Below, in pieces: positions 19,720 to 28,690 of a stretch of DNA of 46,012 bases. How positions within the stretch are numbered: position 1 is the first letter of the stretch; each line of letters opens with the position of its first letter. The position numbers were made by a program, and so were the translations under genes. This DNA is from Azoarcus sp. (GTDB lineage Bacteria; Pseudomonadota; Gammaproteobacteria; Burkholderiales; Rhodocyclaceae): positions 1 through 46,012 of the forward strand of contig JAITQD010000034.1 of NCBI GenBank assembly GCA_031289095.1. The letters are read 5' to 3'. The notes beneath the pieces are model-generated. The model made no database searches, was not told the DNA's origin, and saw only the letters and a program-made list of their open reading frames with translations.

Positions 19720-19749
19720 AAAAAAACAGCCGACATAGACGCCGGCTGT
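19720..19749 (-). terminator. Hairpin with T run between ahpC and ahpF
   Basis: Stem ACAGCCG/CGGCTGT (7 bp, 10-base loop) followed by seven T on the minus strand. It should partly end ahpC transcripts, giving more AhpC than AhpF. Confidence 0.8.
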
Positions 19750-19809
19750 AAAACGTCCGTCCGGGCGGCGAGGTGAATACGCCCGGACGGTCAAATGACA
19801 GCAGCGGGA

Positions 19810-20379
19810 TCAGATTTTGCCAACGAGGTCGATGGAGGGCGCCAGCGTTTTGTCGCCTTCTTTCCACTTGGCCGGGCAAACTTCGTTCGGATGGGCGGCG
19901 ACGTATTGCGCGGCTTTCACCTTGCGCAGCAATTCCTGGGCGTTGCGCCCGATGTTGCCGGCATTGATTTCGATGATCTGGATTTTGCCGCTCGGGTCGA
20001 CCACGAAGGTGCCGCGCTCATCGACGCCGGCTTCTTCGATGTAGACGCCAAAGTTCTTGCTGATGACGTGGGTGGGGTCGCCCACCAGCGGGTATTCGAT
20101 CTTTTTGATCGTATCGGAAGCGTCGTGCCACGCTTTGTGGGTGAAGTGGGTGTCGGTGGACACACCGTAGATTTCCACACCCAGCTTCTTGAATTCGGCG
20201 TAGTTGTCGGCCAGGTCGCCCAGTTCGGTCGGGCAGACGAAGGTAAAGTCGGCGGGGTAGAAGAAGAACACCGCCCATTTGCCCTTGAGGGTGGCTTCCG
20301 AAACTTCAAAGAACTTGCCGTTCTGGTACGCCTGGGCCTTGAACGGGAGAACCTGGGTGTTGATGAGGGAATTGCTCAT
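19810..20379 (-). CDS. ahpC: Alkyl hydroperoxide reductase subunit C (peroxiredoxin)
   Basis: A 189-aa typical 2-Cys peroxiredoxin that reduces hydrogen peroxide and organic peroxides. The peroxidatic Cys49 is in FTFVCPTEL and the resolving Cys168 in EVCPAKW. The start [13 protein letters not shown] matches the family. AhpF, encoded just downstream, recycles it. A candidate OxyR site lies 107-143 bases upstream of the ATG, which suggests peroxide induction. Confidence 0.98.
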   Translation of the reverse strand: MSNSLINTQVLPFKAQAYQNGKFFEVSEATLKGKWAVFFFYPADFTFVCPTELGDLADNYAEFKKLGVEIYGVSTDTHFTHKAWHDASDTIKKIEYPLVGDPTHVISKNFGVYIEEAGVDERGTFVVDPSGKIQIIEINAGNIGRNAQELLRKVKAAQYVAAHPNEVCPAKWKEGDKTLAPSIDLVGKI

Positions 20380-20485
20380 GGGTGTGGTTCCTTGCGTTTG
20401 ATTGACAGCGGGTTATGCGAATCGTCATGACGCTGCGTGTTGCAACGTTGGACGAATCATAACCTTCAACCCAAACGTGATGCCA

Positions 20486-20522
20486 ATTGTCAATCAAAAT
20501 ACATTGAATTGATAAAAACTAT
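20486..20522 (-). promoter_or_regulatory. Candidate OxyR binding site upstream of ahpC
   Basis: On the minus strand 20508-20522 reads ATAGTTTTTATCAAT, matching 9 of 10 fixed positions of the OxyR half-pattern ATAGnTnnnAnCTAT. Seven bases on, 20486-20500 matches a second half weakly (5 of 10). The surrounding 20380-20586 region holds no gene. Confidence 0.5.
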
Positions 20523-20586
20523 CACAGCAACAATACCAATAATATTGATGGATAAGCTTGGATTTCGCACGAAACGCCCACCGGCT

Positions 20587-23500
20587 TCAATGGGCGACCT
20601 GCAAAGCGCCACGATCTTCCGCTTCCGTGTGTTTGAGCGGCGAGGCGCCCACCTTGGTGACGATCGGCTCGACCCAGTTGCCCGTGACCGTATAGTCATA
20701 GGAAAACAGTTTTTCGATCGGGTCGCCCAACACTTTCTGCGCCAGGTAGGCGACCGCTCCCGCCGCCGGGTTGACTACCGCCGCGCCGATGGCGACTGAT
20801 TCGGACAGGGTCGGGCGCACGGTTACACGCAAGTCCTGGGTTTCGGCGGCGATGTCTGCCTGACCGCGCATCAGCACCCGCGCCGCCGGGCCGGCGATTT
20901 CGATGCTGTCGGTGCGCATCACGCCGTTGGAAACCGCAACGTTGCCAGTGATGCTGTCGAACACGAAACCGTCGGAAAACACGTCACGGAAGTCGAGCGT
21001 CGCCCGGCGCGGCAACGCTTGCAGGCTGAGGATGCCGAGTAGCCGCCCGACGCCGGGTTCGATGCGCTCAAAGCGGCCATCCTTGGCATTGAGGTCGAGA
21101 TAGCCGGAAAGCGTCGGGTAGTCGATGCCGGTGGGCGTACCGTCCCAAGCCAGTTGCCCGACGAGCTTCGCCTGTCCGCCGCGAACCATTTTGGCATAAC
21201 CCATGACACCCGCGAACTCGCCGACGTTGCTGGTGGAAAGGGTGAAATCGAGCTTGCTGTGCCGCCTGCCCGGCAGCCAAATGCCGCTGCCGGTCAGTTG
21301 CGTCTCGGGGCGCTGGATGACGAAGTTGTCGAGCAGCCAGCCTCCGTGCCGGTTGGATGCCTGCACTTCCAGCCGCCCCAGTTCGTGCCCGGCGACGACG
21401 AATTGCTCCGCCTGAATGTCGAGTCCCGGCAACTGCCTGGGTGGGGCAGCCCCGCTTTCGCTGTTGCCTTCATCGTTCGCCAGTTCCAGACGGCGCAGAC
21501 GCGCCGACAGCATCCCCTCGCCAGCCCGGCGCCAATCAATCTTGCCCTGCGCCTCGACGCTCTCCAAGTTGGCTTTCCAGCCGCCGGCATCGGCCTGAGC
21601 GCGCAGTTTCAAATTCCTGAACGTGCGGCCACTCGCACGCAAACGCTTGACGTCGAGCACGACGCTTGCCAGCGGCAACACCGCACCTTCGCCCTCGCTG
21701 GCAGCCTTGCTTCCTTCGTCCAGTGACCATTGCCAGGCATCGACGTCCAGCATATCGAGCGAAGCTGCAACATCCACCCCAGTCTTGGCCAGCATCGCCG
21801 GCTGATTCAATCCCACACCGCCGCGCACTTCACCACCAGCGTCGCGTTCGAGCAGCACATCGAACCAGCCACCCATCTTTACCGTGAGCTGCTGCGGCTT
21901 GTCCACCGCGAAAACCGCTTCGACTTGCAAGGGCAGCACATCGTCGGTTTCTTTGGCGAAAGGCGCAGGCAACCGCGAGTACAGCCCCCTGAGACCGGAT
22001 TGCACGGCGATGCGGTTGCCACCGCGCCCGAAAGCGAATTCTGCCCGCCAGTCCGTGACGCCGCCGAGCCAACCCAACAAGGGCCAGTTCAATGCCTTTC
22101 GCGCCGCCGTCGCCTCAAACTGCCCGCGCGCGCTTAGTTCGAGTTCGGTTGCGCCCGTTTTCCCTTCCAGGGTGAACGGCGCGCCGAACAGGCGACCGCG
22201 AATGGCGGGAATGTTCACACTCTCGCCGGTAAAACGCGCACCGCCCTCGGCGGATTCCAGTGTCATCCCGCTGTCTCCCAGATGAATGCGGTTGCCAGCG
22301 AAACGGTAGTCGCCGCTGACCTCGGTCGCAACGAGGTCGTGCAACGGAATCATTAGATTGAGGTCGAGCCGTCCATCGCCCTCGGCCCGTAACGGCCCAG
22401 GAAAACCGTGCAGGCGCGCCGCCAGCGGACTTTCGGCGATGAAACGCAGGAAATTGGCGCTCGGCCCCTGCGCCACGCCCTCCAGCACCAGAACCCCGGC
22501 TTGGAGATCGGAAATCTCGACACGTACAGGATCTACCCGGGTCTCGAAAATACGGCCACGCCGGGCCTCGATTGTCAGACCCGGCCCATCGAAGCTCAGA
22601 CCGCCCGCGAGATCTTCGACCACCGGCCAGCCGGCGGCGTAGTCGAGTTTGCCATCGGCCACCTTGAATGCCACCGAAAACTTGCCCTCCCCGTTGCGGA
22701 ACGGAAAATCGCGCAACGGCCCCTTGAGTTGCAAACGCACGTCGCTCAGGCGGCCCTGCCGGATGGAACCTTTCACCCAGTCGTAAGCATGCTGCCCGGC
22801 GACACGCGGGATGTAGCGCCACACCGCGCCGCCATCGGCCCGGGTCAGCTCGCCGGTGAGGTCGATCTCACCGGGGCCGACCTGCGCGGGCCAGTACCGG
22901 CCAGACACTGACCCCGCCGCATCGTCATTGGCGAAATCGACACCATTGAGCGTCACCTCCAAGCTCCCGGACTTTCGGCTCCAGCCGCCCTTGGCATCAA
23001 GGTTGGCAAAGGCGAGCAGGGAATTCTCGAACACCCTGGGCAGGTCGACATGGGCGTCTCGACCGGAAAGCGTGAAACGTCCGCTTTCCCTGTCGCCTTC
23101 GACCGACCCCGATATTCCGTCCATACCGGGAGCAAGGTCGTACGCGACAAGGCCGAGGTTTTCAAAGTCCGCCTTCAGCGACCAAATGCGCAGTTCGTTG
23201 GCCCCGCCTTCCCAGTCGAACGCCAGTTCCCGCATACGCCCCCTGGGATCAAAACCGGCCAGGTAGGCACGCACTTCCTCGCCGAGCGGCAGGAAGCTGG
23301 CCAGACCGGCGAGGGCGGTCAGATCAAGCGGCGAAGCCGTGAAAGCGCCACCGGCCATGGCCCCATCCGCGCCATACCGCAGGCGGAGGTCGAAATCCAT
23401 CGGGTAGAGCGCCTTGCCGTCCGCCGTGTCCAGCCACAGGCTGCGCGCACCGAAACCAAGGCCACCGGGGCTGCGGCTCACCAGCAGACGCCCGCCGAGA

Positions 23501-24423
23501 CGACTGAGCCGCAATACCGGCAGGTCGGGCGCCAGGGTGGCTTCGACACCGTCCAGACTCACGTCCGCACTCGCACTGCGCACGCCTTTGCCGTCACTAT
23601 CGAGCCACAGATGCACCCCGCCGTGCCCGTTGCAGGGAAACGGATAATCCACCCACGCCGACCAGCCGCCGAGATCGGCGCGTTCCAGCCCGACATAGAG
23701 ACGCCCGGCAATATCCGCTGGCGCGGCAGGATCGTAATGGTTCACCTCGCCGTTCACCTCGAACGCCGTCGCCAGCGCGACCGGCGGACGCGCCTCAAGC
23801 GCGAAGCGGTGCCGGGCGATGCCTCGCTCGAAAGTAAACCGTGCATCTTCCAGCCGCAGCATCGGTGCGGCGCGCAATTCGTCATTCCAGGTCAGTGTGG
23901 CGCCGCTCACCACGACGTGCGTCTGTCCGAACAGCCACGCGAGGGGATCGCCCCCCTGCTCGTCGCGCGGCTCGATGCGGATACCGGCCACGGTGAAAAC
24001 GCCGTCCTTGCCGCGCCCCAATTCGATTTCCGGGCCGACGATTTCCAGGCGGTGAAAATACGGCGCCCAGTGCAGCAACGACATCCAGGCCATCGTGGCC
24101 TCGACCCGTTCCAGCCGCAACACCGCGCGCTCACCGGTGTGCATCGTCACCCCGCCCAGACTCAGGCGCGGGCGCAGACCCGGCCAGTCCACGGACAGCC
24201 TGCCGATGCTCACCGGCACGCCGCTTGCCTTGGAGAGTTCGGCGGCAACCCATTCCGGATGTACGCCGATCCAGGGAAGAACCCAGAACCGCGCGGCGGC
24301 GAACAGCCCCCCGCACAAGAGCGCGACGATCAGGGAGAGGTATCCCAATCCACGCGCCCAGCGCCACCTTGCGGGCCGTTTCAGGGCGAATTTCTGCTCG
24401 GGAGGTGAAAAATCGGCATCCAT
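20587..24423 (-). CDS. yhdP: YhdP family AsmA-like protein
   Basis: A 1278-aa inner-membrane-anchored protein of the YhdP (TIGR02099/DUF3971) family. One N-terminal membrane helix (LGYLSLIVALLCGGLFAAARFW) is followed by a very long beta-rich periplasmic part, and the C-terminal AsmA-like region ends in GAVAYLAQKVLGDPIEKLFSYDYTVTGNW. AsmA-like proteins such as YhdP are thought to form bridges that move phospholipid to the outer membrane. The start ATG 24423 is chosen because it puts a short cytoplasmic tail before the helix, although its ribosome binding site is weak. The gene is divergent from glnE, with 170 bases between them, the usual arrangement. Confidence 0.93.
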   Translation of the reverse strand: MDADFSPPEQKFALKRPARWRWARGLGYLSLIVALLCGGLFAAARFWVLPWIGVHPEWVAAELSKASGVPVSIGRLSVDWPGLRPRLSLGGVTMHTGERAVLRLERVEATMAWMSLLHWAPYFHRLEIVGPEIELGRGKDGVFTVAGIRIEPRDEQGGDPLAWLFGQTHVVVSGATLTWNDELRAAPMLRLEDARFTFERGIARHRFALEARPPVALATAFEVNGEVNHYDPAAPADIAGRLYVGLERADLGGWSAWVDYPFPCNGHGGVHLWLDSDGKGVRSASADVSLDGVEATLAPDLPVLRLSRLGGRLLVSRSPGGLGFGARSLWLDTADGKALYPMDFDLRLRYGADGAMAGGAFTASPLDLTALAGLASFLPLGEEVRAYLAGFDPRGRMRELAFDWEGGANELRIWSLKADFENLGLVAYDLAPGMDGISGSVEGDRESGRFTLSGRDAHVDLPRVFENSLLAFANLDAKGGWSRKSGSLEVTLNGVDFANDDAAGSVSGRYWPAQVGPGEIDLTGELTRADGGAVWRYIPRVAGQHAYDWVKGSIRQGRLSDVRLQLKGPLRDFPFRNGEGKFSVAFKVADGKLDYAAGWPVVEDLAGGLSFDGPGLTIEARRGRIFETRVDPVRVEISDLQAGVLVLEGVAQGPSANFLRFIAESPLAARLHGFPGPLRAEGDGRLDLNLMIPLHDLVATEVSGDYRFAGNRIHLGDSGMTLESAEGGARFTGESVNIPAIRGRLFGAPFTLEGKTGATELELSARGQFEATAARKALNWPLLGWLGGVTDWRAEFAFGRGGNRIAVQSGLRGLYSRLPAPFAKETDDVLPLQVEAVFAVDKPQQLTVKMGGWFDVLLERDAGGEVRGGVGLNQPAMLAKTGVDVAASLDMLDVDAWQWSLDEGSKAASEGEGAVLPLASVVLDVKRLRASGRTFRNLKLRAQADAGGWKANLESVEAQGKIDWRRAGEGMLSARLRRLELANDEGNSESGAAPPRQLPGLDIQAEQFVVAGHELGRLEVQASNRHGGWLLDNFVIQRPETQLTGSGIWLPGRRHSKLDFTLSTSNVGEFAGVMGYAKMVRGGQAKLVGQLAWDGTPTGIDYPTLSGYLDLNAKDGRFERIEPGVGRLLGILSLQALPRRATLDFRDVFSDGFVFDSITGNVAVSNGVMRTDSIEIAGPAARVLMRGQADIAAETQDLRVTVRPTLSESVAIGAAVVNPAAGAVAYLAQKVLGDPIEKLFSYDYTVTGNWVEPIVTKVGASPLKHTEAEDRGALQVAH

Positions 24424-24593
24424 ACCATTATCTACACAAAAACACACGACCGCCCGAGGCATCGCCGCCAACGCGCCCATGCGGCCCTGCCCGGCGAGGC
24501 GGCTACAATGGCGAACCGCATCGTCTCCGAACCAAGGCCCGGAAACGCATCAACGAGAATACGTTCATTCTACCAACGCCGGAAGCTCCGCCG

Positions 24594-27296
24594 ATGTTGT
24601 CCGATCCCGCCACACCAGAAATAATCGTCCAGGCCGCGCGCCAGTCGCGCTTCCTGCAACGCATGCTCGCCAGCCGGCCATGGCTCGCCGAATGCTTGCC
24701 CCAAGCATTGATGCACAGGCTTGACGGCGACGCCATGCGTGCTTTCATCGCCTGCCAGGGCGCCGGCGAAGCCAGCCTGCGCCCCACCCTGCGTCACCTG
24801 CGCACCTGGACGCTGTGCCACCTGATTGTGCGCGACCTCGCCGGCATAGCCGACCTGGCCGAAGTCACCGAAACCATGACCGTGCTCGCCGAAGTCGCCG
24901 TCGGTCACGCCCACGACACGCTGCGCGCGGCGCTGGCAGCGCGCTACGGCGCGCCGCGCTCGCCGGAGGGTGAGGAGCAGGAATTGCTCATCGTCGGCAT
25001 GGGCAAGCTCGGTGGGCGCGAGCTCAACGTCAGTTCCGACATCGACCTGATCTTTCTCTACCCCGAAGAGGGCGACACCACCGGCCCGAAAGTCATCAGC
25101 AACTTTGAATTCTTCGAGCGCCTGGGCAAACAGATCATCGCAGCACTGGCCGAAGCCACCGAGCACGGACAGGTCTTCCGCGTCGACATGCGACTGCGCC
25201 CCAACGGCGATTCGGGGCCGCTCGTGGCGAGCTTCGATATGCTGGAAAACTATTTCGTCACCCAGGGCCGGGAATGGGAACGCTACGCCTGGATCAAGGC
25301 GCGCACCATCGTCGGCGCGCGGGTGGAAGAACTGCGCGCCATCGTGCGCCCCTTCGTCTTCCGCAAGTACCTCGACTTTGGCGCGATTGGCGCCATGCGC
25401 GACCTCCATGCCCAAATTCGACGCGAAGTGGCGCGCCGAGACCGCGCCAACAACATCAAGCTCGGCCCAGGCGGCATCCGCGAAATCGAATTCATCGCCC
25501 AGGTCTTCCAGCTCATTCGCGGTGGCCGCGATCAGGCATTGCAGGTGCGCCCCACCCTTCGAGTGCTCGCCCGCCTCGCCGAACGCGGCATTCTCAAGAG
25601 CGAAGCCGTTGCGGAGCTGGACGCGGCCTACGTCTTTCTGCGCCGGCTCGAACACCGCCTGCAATACCTTGACGACGCCCAAACCCACGACCTGCCGGCG
25701 AACGAAGCCGACCAAGCTCTGATCGCGGCGACGATGGGCTTTGCCGGTTACGCCGCGTTGCTCGACACGCTCAACCGCCACCGCACCCTCGTCAGCCGCC
25801 ATTTCGAGACCGTGTTCGGCGAGCCGGAAGACGAAGACGACGAACAACAACCCCTCGCCGCCTTGTGGCAGAACGCGGGCGACGCCGAAGACACCGCAGC
25901 CGGACTGACCCGCCTCGGCTACCACGCCCCGGACGAAGCCGCCGCGCGGCTGGCCACCATGCGCACGGGCGCGCGCTACCGTCAGTTGCCCGACAACATC
26001 CGTGGCCGCTTCGACACCCTGATGCCCCGGCTCATCGCCACCGCAGCCACCGTGCAGAACGCCGACGACACGCTGGCGCGTTGTCTCGACCTCCTCGACG
26101 GCATCGCCCGGCGCGGCGCCTACCTTGCCCTGCTGCAACAGTACCCGCAAGCCCTGCGCCGGGTGGTCGATCTCGTCGCCGCCTCACGCTGGGCGGCGCA
26201 ATATCTGGGCCAGCACCCGCTTCTGCTCGACGAACTGCTCGATGGCCGCGCCCTGGAAACCGTCCCCGACTGGCCGCGTTTCAAAAGCGAACTGGCCGCC
26301 GAACTCGACGCCATCGAACCGGATATGGAACGGCAGATGGATCTGATGCGCGAGCGCCACCACGCCCAGGTCTTCCGCCTGCTCATCCAGGACATCGCCG
26401 GTCTCCTGACGGTGGAAAAGCTCGCCGACCACCTCTCGATGCTGGCCGACATCATGGTCGACCTCGCCATTACCCCATGCTGGCGCAAGATACGGAACCG
26501 GCACCGCGAAACCCCCAGATTCGCCGTTGTCGGCTACGGCAAACTCGGCGGCAAGGAACTGGGCTACGCCTCCGACCTCGACCTCATCTACCTCTACGAC
26601 GACGACGCCCCCGAGGCCGGCGAACTGTACATCCGCCTGGCGCAACGCGTCAGTTCGTGGCTGTCGAGCCGCACCGCCGCTGGCATCTTGTTCGAAACCG
26701 ACCTGCGCCTGCGCCCCAACGGCGACTCCGGCCTCGTCGCCTGCTCGCTCGCCGCCTTCCGCCAATACCAGTGCGACTCGGCCTGGGTCTGGGAACACCA
26801 GGCGCTTACCCGCGCCCGCCACATCGCGGGCGATCCGGCGCTGGGCGCGGCCTTCGAGCGTATCCGCGACGAAGTGCTGCGCCTGCCGCGCGACCGCGCG
26901 TCCTTGCGCACCGAAGTCATTGCCATGCGCGACAAGATGCGCGCCAGCCTTGCGGGCAAAAGTTCGTTGTTTGACCTCAAGCACGACCCGGGCGGTCTCG
27001 TCGACGTCGAATTCCTGACTCAGTATTTCGTACTCGGGTATGCGCATGCGCATCCCGAACTGACGCGCAACCTCGGCAACATCGCGCTGCTGGGCATTGC
27101 CGCCGATCTTGGCCTGATTCCCGCCGATCTCGCCGCTGCCTGCGCCGACAGCTATCGCCACCTGCGCCAGTTGCAACACCGCCAGCGCCTCAACGACCAC
27201 CCCTCGCGCATCCCGCACGACGAAGCCGCCGTCTGGCGCGAGCCGGTGCTGACGCTGTGGCGGCGGGTGTTCGAGGAACAGGAGAACCACGCATGA
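24594..27296 (+). CDS. glnE: Bifunctional glutamine synthetase adenylyltransferase / adenylyl-removing enzyme
   Basis: A 900-aa enzyme that switches glutamine synthetase off by adenylylation and on by deadenylylation in response to nitrogen via PII. It has two nucleotidyltransferase domains: the N-terminal one at GMGKLGGRELNVSSDIDLIFLY (adenylyl-removing) and the C-terminal one at GYGKLGGKELGYASDLDLIYLY (adenylylating), each with the G-S/T-x-D-x-D pattern. Both RLRPNGDSG repeats are present. ATG 24594 gives a length near the usual 900-950. The ligase operon begins 82 bases downstream on the same strand. Confidence 0.97.
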   Translation: MLSDPATPEIIVQAARQSRFLQRMLASRPWLAECLPQALMHRLDGDAMRAFIACQGAGEASLRPTLRHLRTWTLCHLIVRDLAGIADLAEVTETMTVLAEVAVGHAHDTLRAALAARYGAPRSPEGEEQELLIVGMGKLGGRELNVSSDIDLIFLYPEEGDTTGPKVISNFEFFERLGKQIIAALAEATEHGQVFRVDMRLRPNGDSGPLVASFDMLENYFVTQGREWERYAWIKARTIVGARVEELRAIVRPFVFRKYLDFGAIGAMRDLHAQIRREVARRDRANNIKLGPGGIREIEFIAQVFQLIRGGRDQALQVRPTLRVLARLAERGILKSEAVAELDAAYVFLRRLEHRLQYLDDAQTHDLPANEADQALIAATMGFAGYAALLDTLNRHRTLVSRHFETVFGEPEDEDDEQQPLAALWQNAGDAEDTAAGLTRLGYHAPDEAAARLATMRTGARYRQLPDNIRGRFDTLMPRLIATAATVQNADDTLARCLDLLDGIARRGAYLALLQQYPQALRRVVDLVAASRWAAQYLGQHPLLLDELLDGRALETVPDWPRFKSELAAELDAIEPDMERQMDLMRERHHAQVFRLLIQDIAGLLTVEKLADHLSMLADIMVDLAITPCWRKIRNRHRETPRFAVVGYGKLGGKELGYASDLDLIYLYDDDAPEAGELYIRLAQRVSSWLSSRTAAGILFETDLRLRPNGDSGLVACSLAAFRQYQCDSAWVWEHQALTRARHIAGDPALGAAFERIRDEVLRLPRDRASLRTEVIAMRDKMRASLAGKSSLFDLKHDPGGLVDVEFLTQYFVLGYAHAHPELTRNLGNIALLGIAADLGLIPADLAAACADSYRHLRQLQHRQRLNDHPSRIPHDEAAVWREPVLTLWRRVFEEQENHA

Positions 27297-27378
27297 GCAT
27301 TCTTTTCCATGCAGTACGGCGTGGATGGGTAAACTCCCCTACCGGCTCGACGCCGAACGACCCATCGCGGAGGAAGAC

Positions 27379-27975
27379 ATGGCGCGCACCCTGAGTTTTT
27401 CCCTCTCTGGCAACGAATTCGCCACCACACCCACCAAGGTGGATCGAGGCAAGCTCTACGGCTGGAGCGAGACCATCGCCGTCGACGACGAAGGCAACCC
27501 CTGCCGGGCTGTGTCGATGGATGACACCGGCACCCTGATGATCCCCGCCGACGGTCTGGGTCTGGGCATTCTGGACGATGGGCTATGGGTGGATCGCGCC
27601 CAGCTCAAGACCACCCTGCTGGACGGCTCGGATGCCCCGCTGGTCAAATCCAGCTACGGCGAGCCGGTGCCGCTCGACACGGAAGCCAGCCCGGAAGACC
27701 TGCTGTCCTGCGGCATCGCCAGCGTCTACCAACTGGATGCCGCCCCGGATCTCCTCGCCCTGATAGGCGACAAAATCTATCGTTTCACTTACAGCTACCG
27801 CGACAGTTTTGAAGGCAGCCCCGCCTTCGTCCTGGCCGCGGACGGCAGGCTTTTCATGCTGGTAACATACACGGTCGCCCTGGAAATGCTCTCGCTCGCC
27901 GAAGCGGGCGCCATCGTCGAGGACGAGGACGACGCGGAAGAAGACAGCGACATCGACTTTTCCATGGGGTTATGA
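27379..27975 (+). CDS. Unrecognised protein, first gene of the ligase operon
   Basis: A 198-aa protein that I do not recognise. The strong ribosome binding site GGAGGAAG before ATG 27379 selects this start over ATG 27325. The first 75 residues are rich in small-domain features (KVDRGKLYGWSETIAVDDEG, then GTLMIPADGLGLGILDDGLW), looking like a compact beta structure. The middle contains a conserved-looking LLSCGIASVYQLD. The last 20 residues are almost all acidic (EDEDDAEEDSDID), which could mimic DNA or bind a basic partner. There is no signal peptide; a hydrophobic stretch at LFMLVTYTVALEML is too mixed to be a clear membrane segment. It ends one base before the next gene, so it belongs with the ligase. 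Confidence 0.8.
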   Translation: MARTLSFSLSGNEFATTPTKVDRGKLYGWSETIAVDDEGNPCRAVSMDDTGTLMIPADGLGLGILDDGLWVDRAQLKTTLLDGSDAPLVKSSYGEPVPLDTEASPEDLLSCGIASVYQLDAAPDLLALIGDKIYRFTYSYRDSFEGSPAFVLAADGRLFMLVTYTVALEMLSLAEAGAIVEDEDDAEEDSDIDFSMGL

Positions 27976-27976
27976 C

Positions 27977-28690
27977 ATGCGCGCCATCAATCTCGCCAAC
28001 GACAAAAAACGCAACGCCGAAGTGGGTTTTGCCGCGCTCACCCGGCGGCGTTCGACACAGACCACACTGCCGAACGGCGGCAAGCCCAAAAACGTCAAGT
28101 TTCTGAAATCCACCGCCGATCTGGATCGCCTTCTCGCCACCCATGGCGACCTGCAAGGCGTGGGCGCGGCGATCATCGCCGGCGACCCGGAAGTGGACAT
28201 GGAAAAAGCCGGGCGTCTCATCCGCCGCACCCGCAAGCTCTACCTTACCCAATCCGGCGACATCGCCTACCGGGTCAACCTCGTGCAGGTCATCCACAAC
28301 CCGGATGGCAGCGAAAAGGAACGGCGCGACGTCGCCAAGGCATTGACCAACGTCAACGCGGAATTCCCCGTGCAATGCTCGGGCAAGCTCTTTCCCAAAG
28401 CGGAAGCGGTGCGCAAGTTCGTCTTTACCCGGAAATACCAAATCCGCCACACCTCGGGCCTCACCTACGACTTTCTCTACGACATGGCAAAGACACTGCA
28501 TGAAAAAAACAGCCTGATGTTCGTGGGCGGCGGCAAGAAGGGCAATGAACCGATCGTACTCACCACCGGCGGCGAACCCTATCGCGGCTTTCTCGAAGGC
28601 CGGATCGACGGTGCGCGCTATTGCCTGATCCTGCATCTGACCAACATGGAACTGAAAGCCCTGCCCACAGACAGCGGAGAGGCCGAATGA
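27977..28690 (+). CDS. Unrecognised protein, second gene of the ligase operon
   Basis: A 237-aa basic, soluble protein that I cannot assign. It begins MRAINLANDKKRNAEVGFAAL and has a clearly basic N-terminal third (RRRSTQTTLPNGGKPKNVKFLK). A central part RLIRRTRKLYLTQSGDIAYRVNL and a later FVFTRKYQIRHTSGLTYDFLYDMAKTL look like folded alpha/beta segments. A glycine-rich loop MFVGGGKKGNEP is near the C terminus, followed by GGEPYRGFLEGRIDGARY. No catalytic motif is obvious. It starts one base after the first gene and overlaps the ligase gene by four bases (ATGA), so all three are probably made in fixed ratio and may form a complex. Confidence 0.8.
   Translation: MRAINLANDKKRNAEVGFAALTRRRSTQTTLPNGGKPKNVKFLKSTADLDRLLATHGDLQGVGAAIIAGDPEVDMEKAGRLIRRTRKLYLTQSGDIAYRVNLVQVIHNPDGSEKERRDVAKALTNVNAEFPVQCSGKLFPKAEAVRKFVFTRKYQIRHTSGLTYDFLYDMAKTLHEKNSLMFVGGGKKGNEPIVLTTGGEPYRGFLEGRIDGARYCLILHLTNMELKALPTDSGEAE

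Noticed and set aside
23050-24408. A 452-codon plus-strand open frame opposite yhdP
   Set aside because: Composition typical of antisense GC-rich DNA; yhdP is a well-supported gene there.
24570-26150. A 526-codon minus-strand open frame opposite glnE
   Set aside because: Shadow of glnE, whose two nucleotidyltransferase domains are clear.
27294-27395. A short plus-strand ORF starting at the glnE stop (MSILFHAVRRGW)
   Set aside because: Only 33 codons, no family look, and it overlaps the ribosome binding site of the first ligase-operon gene.
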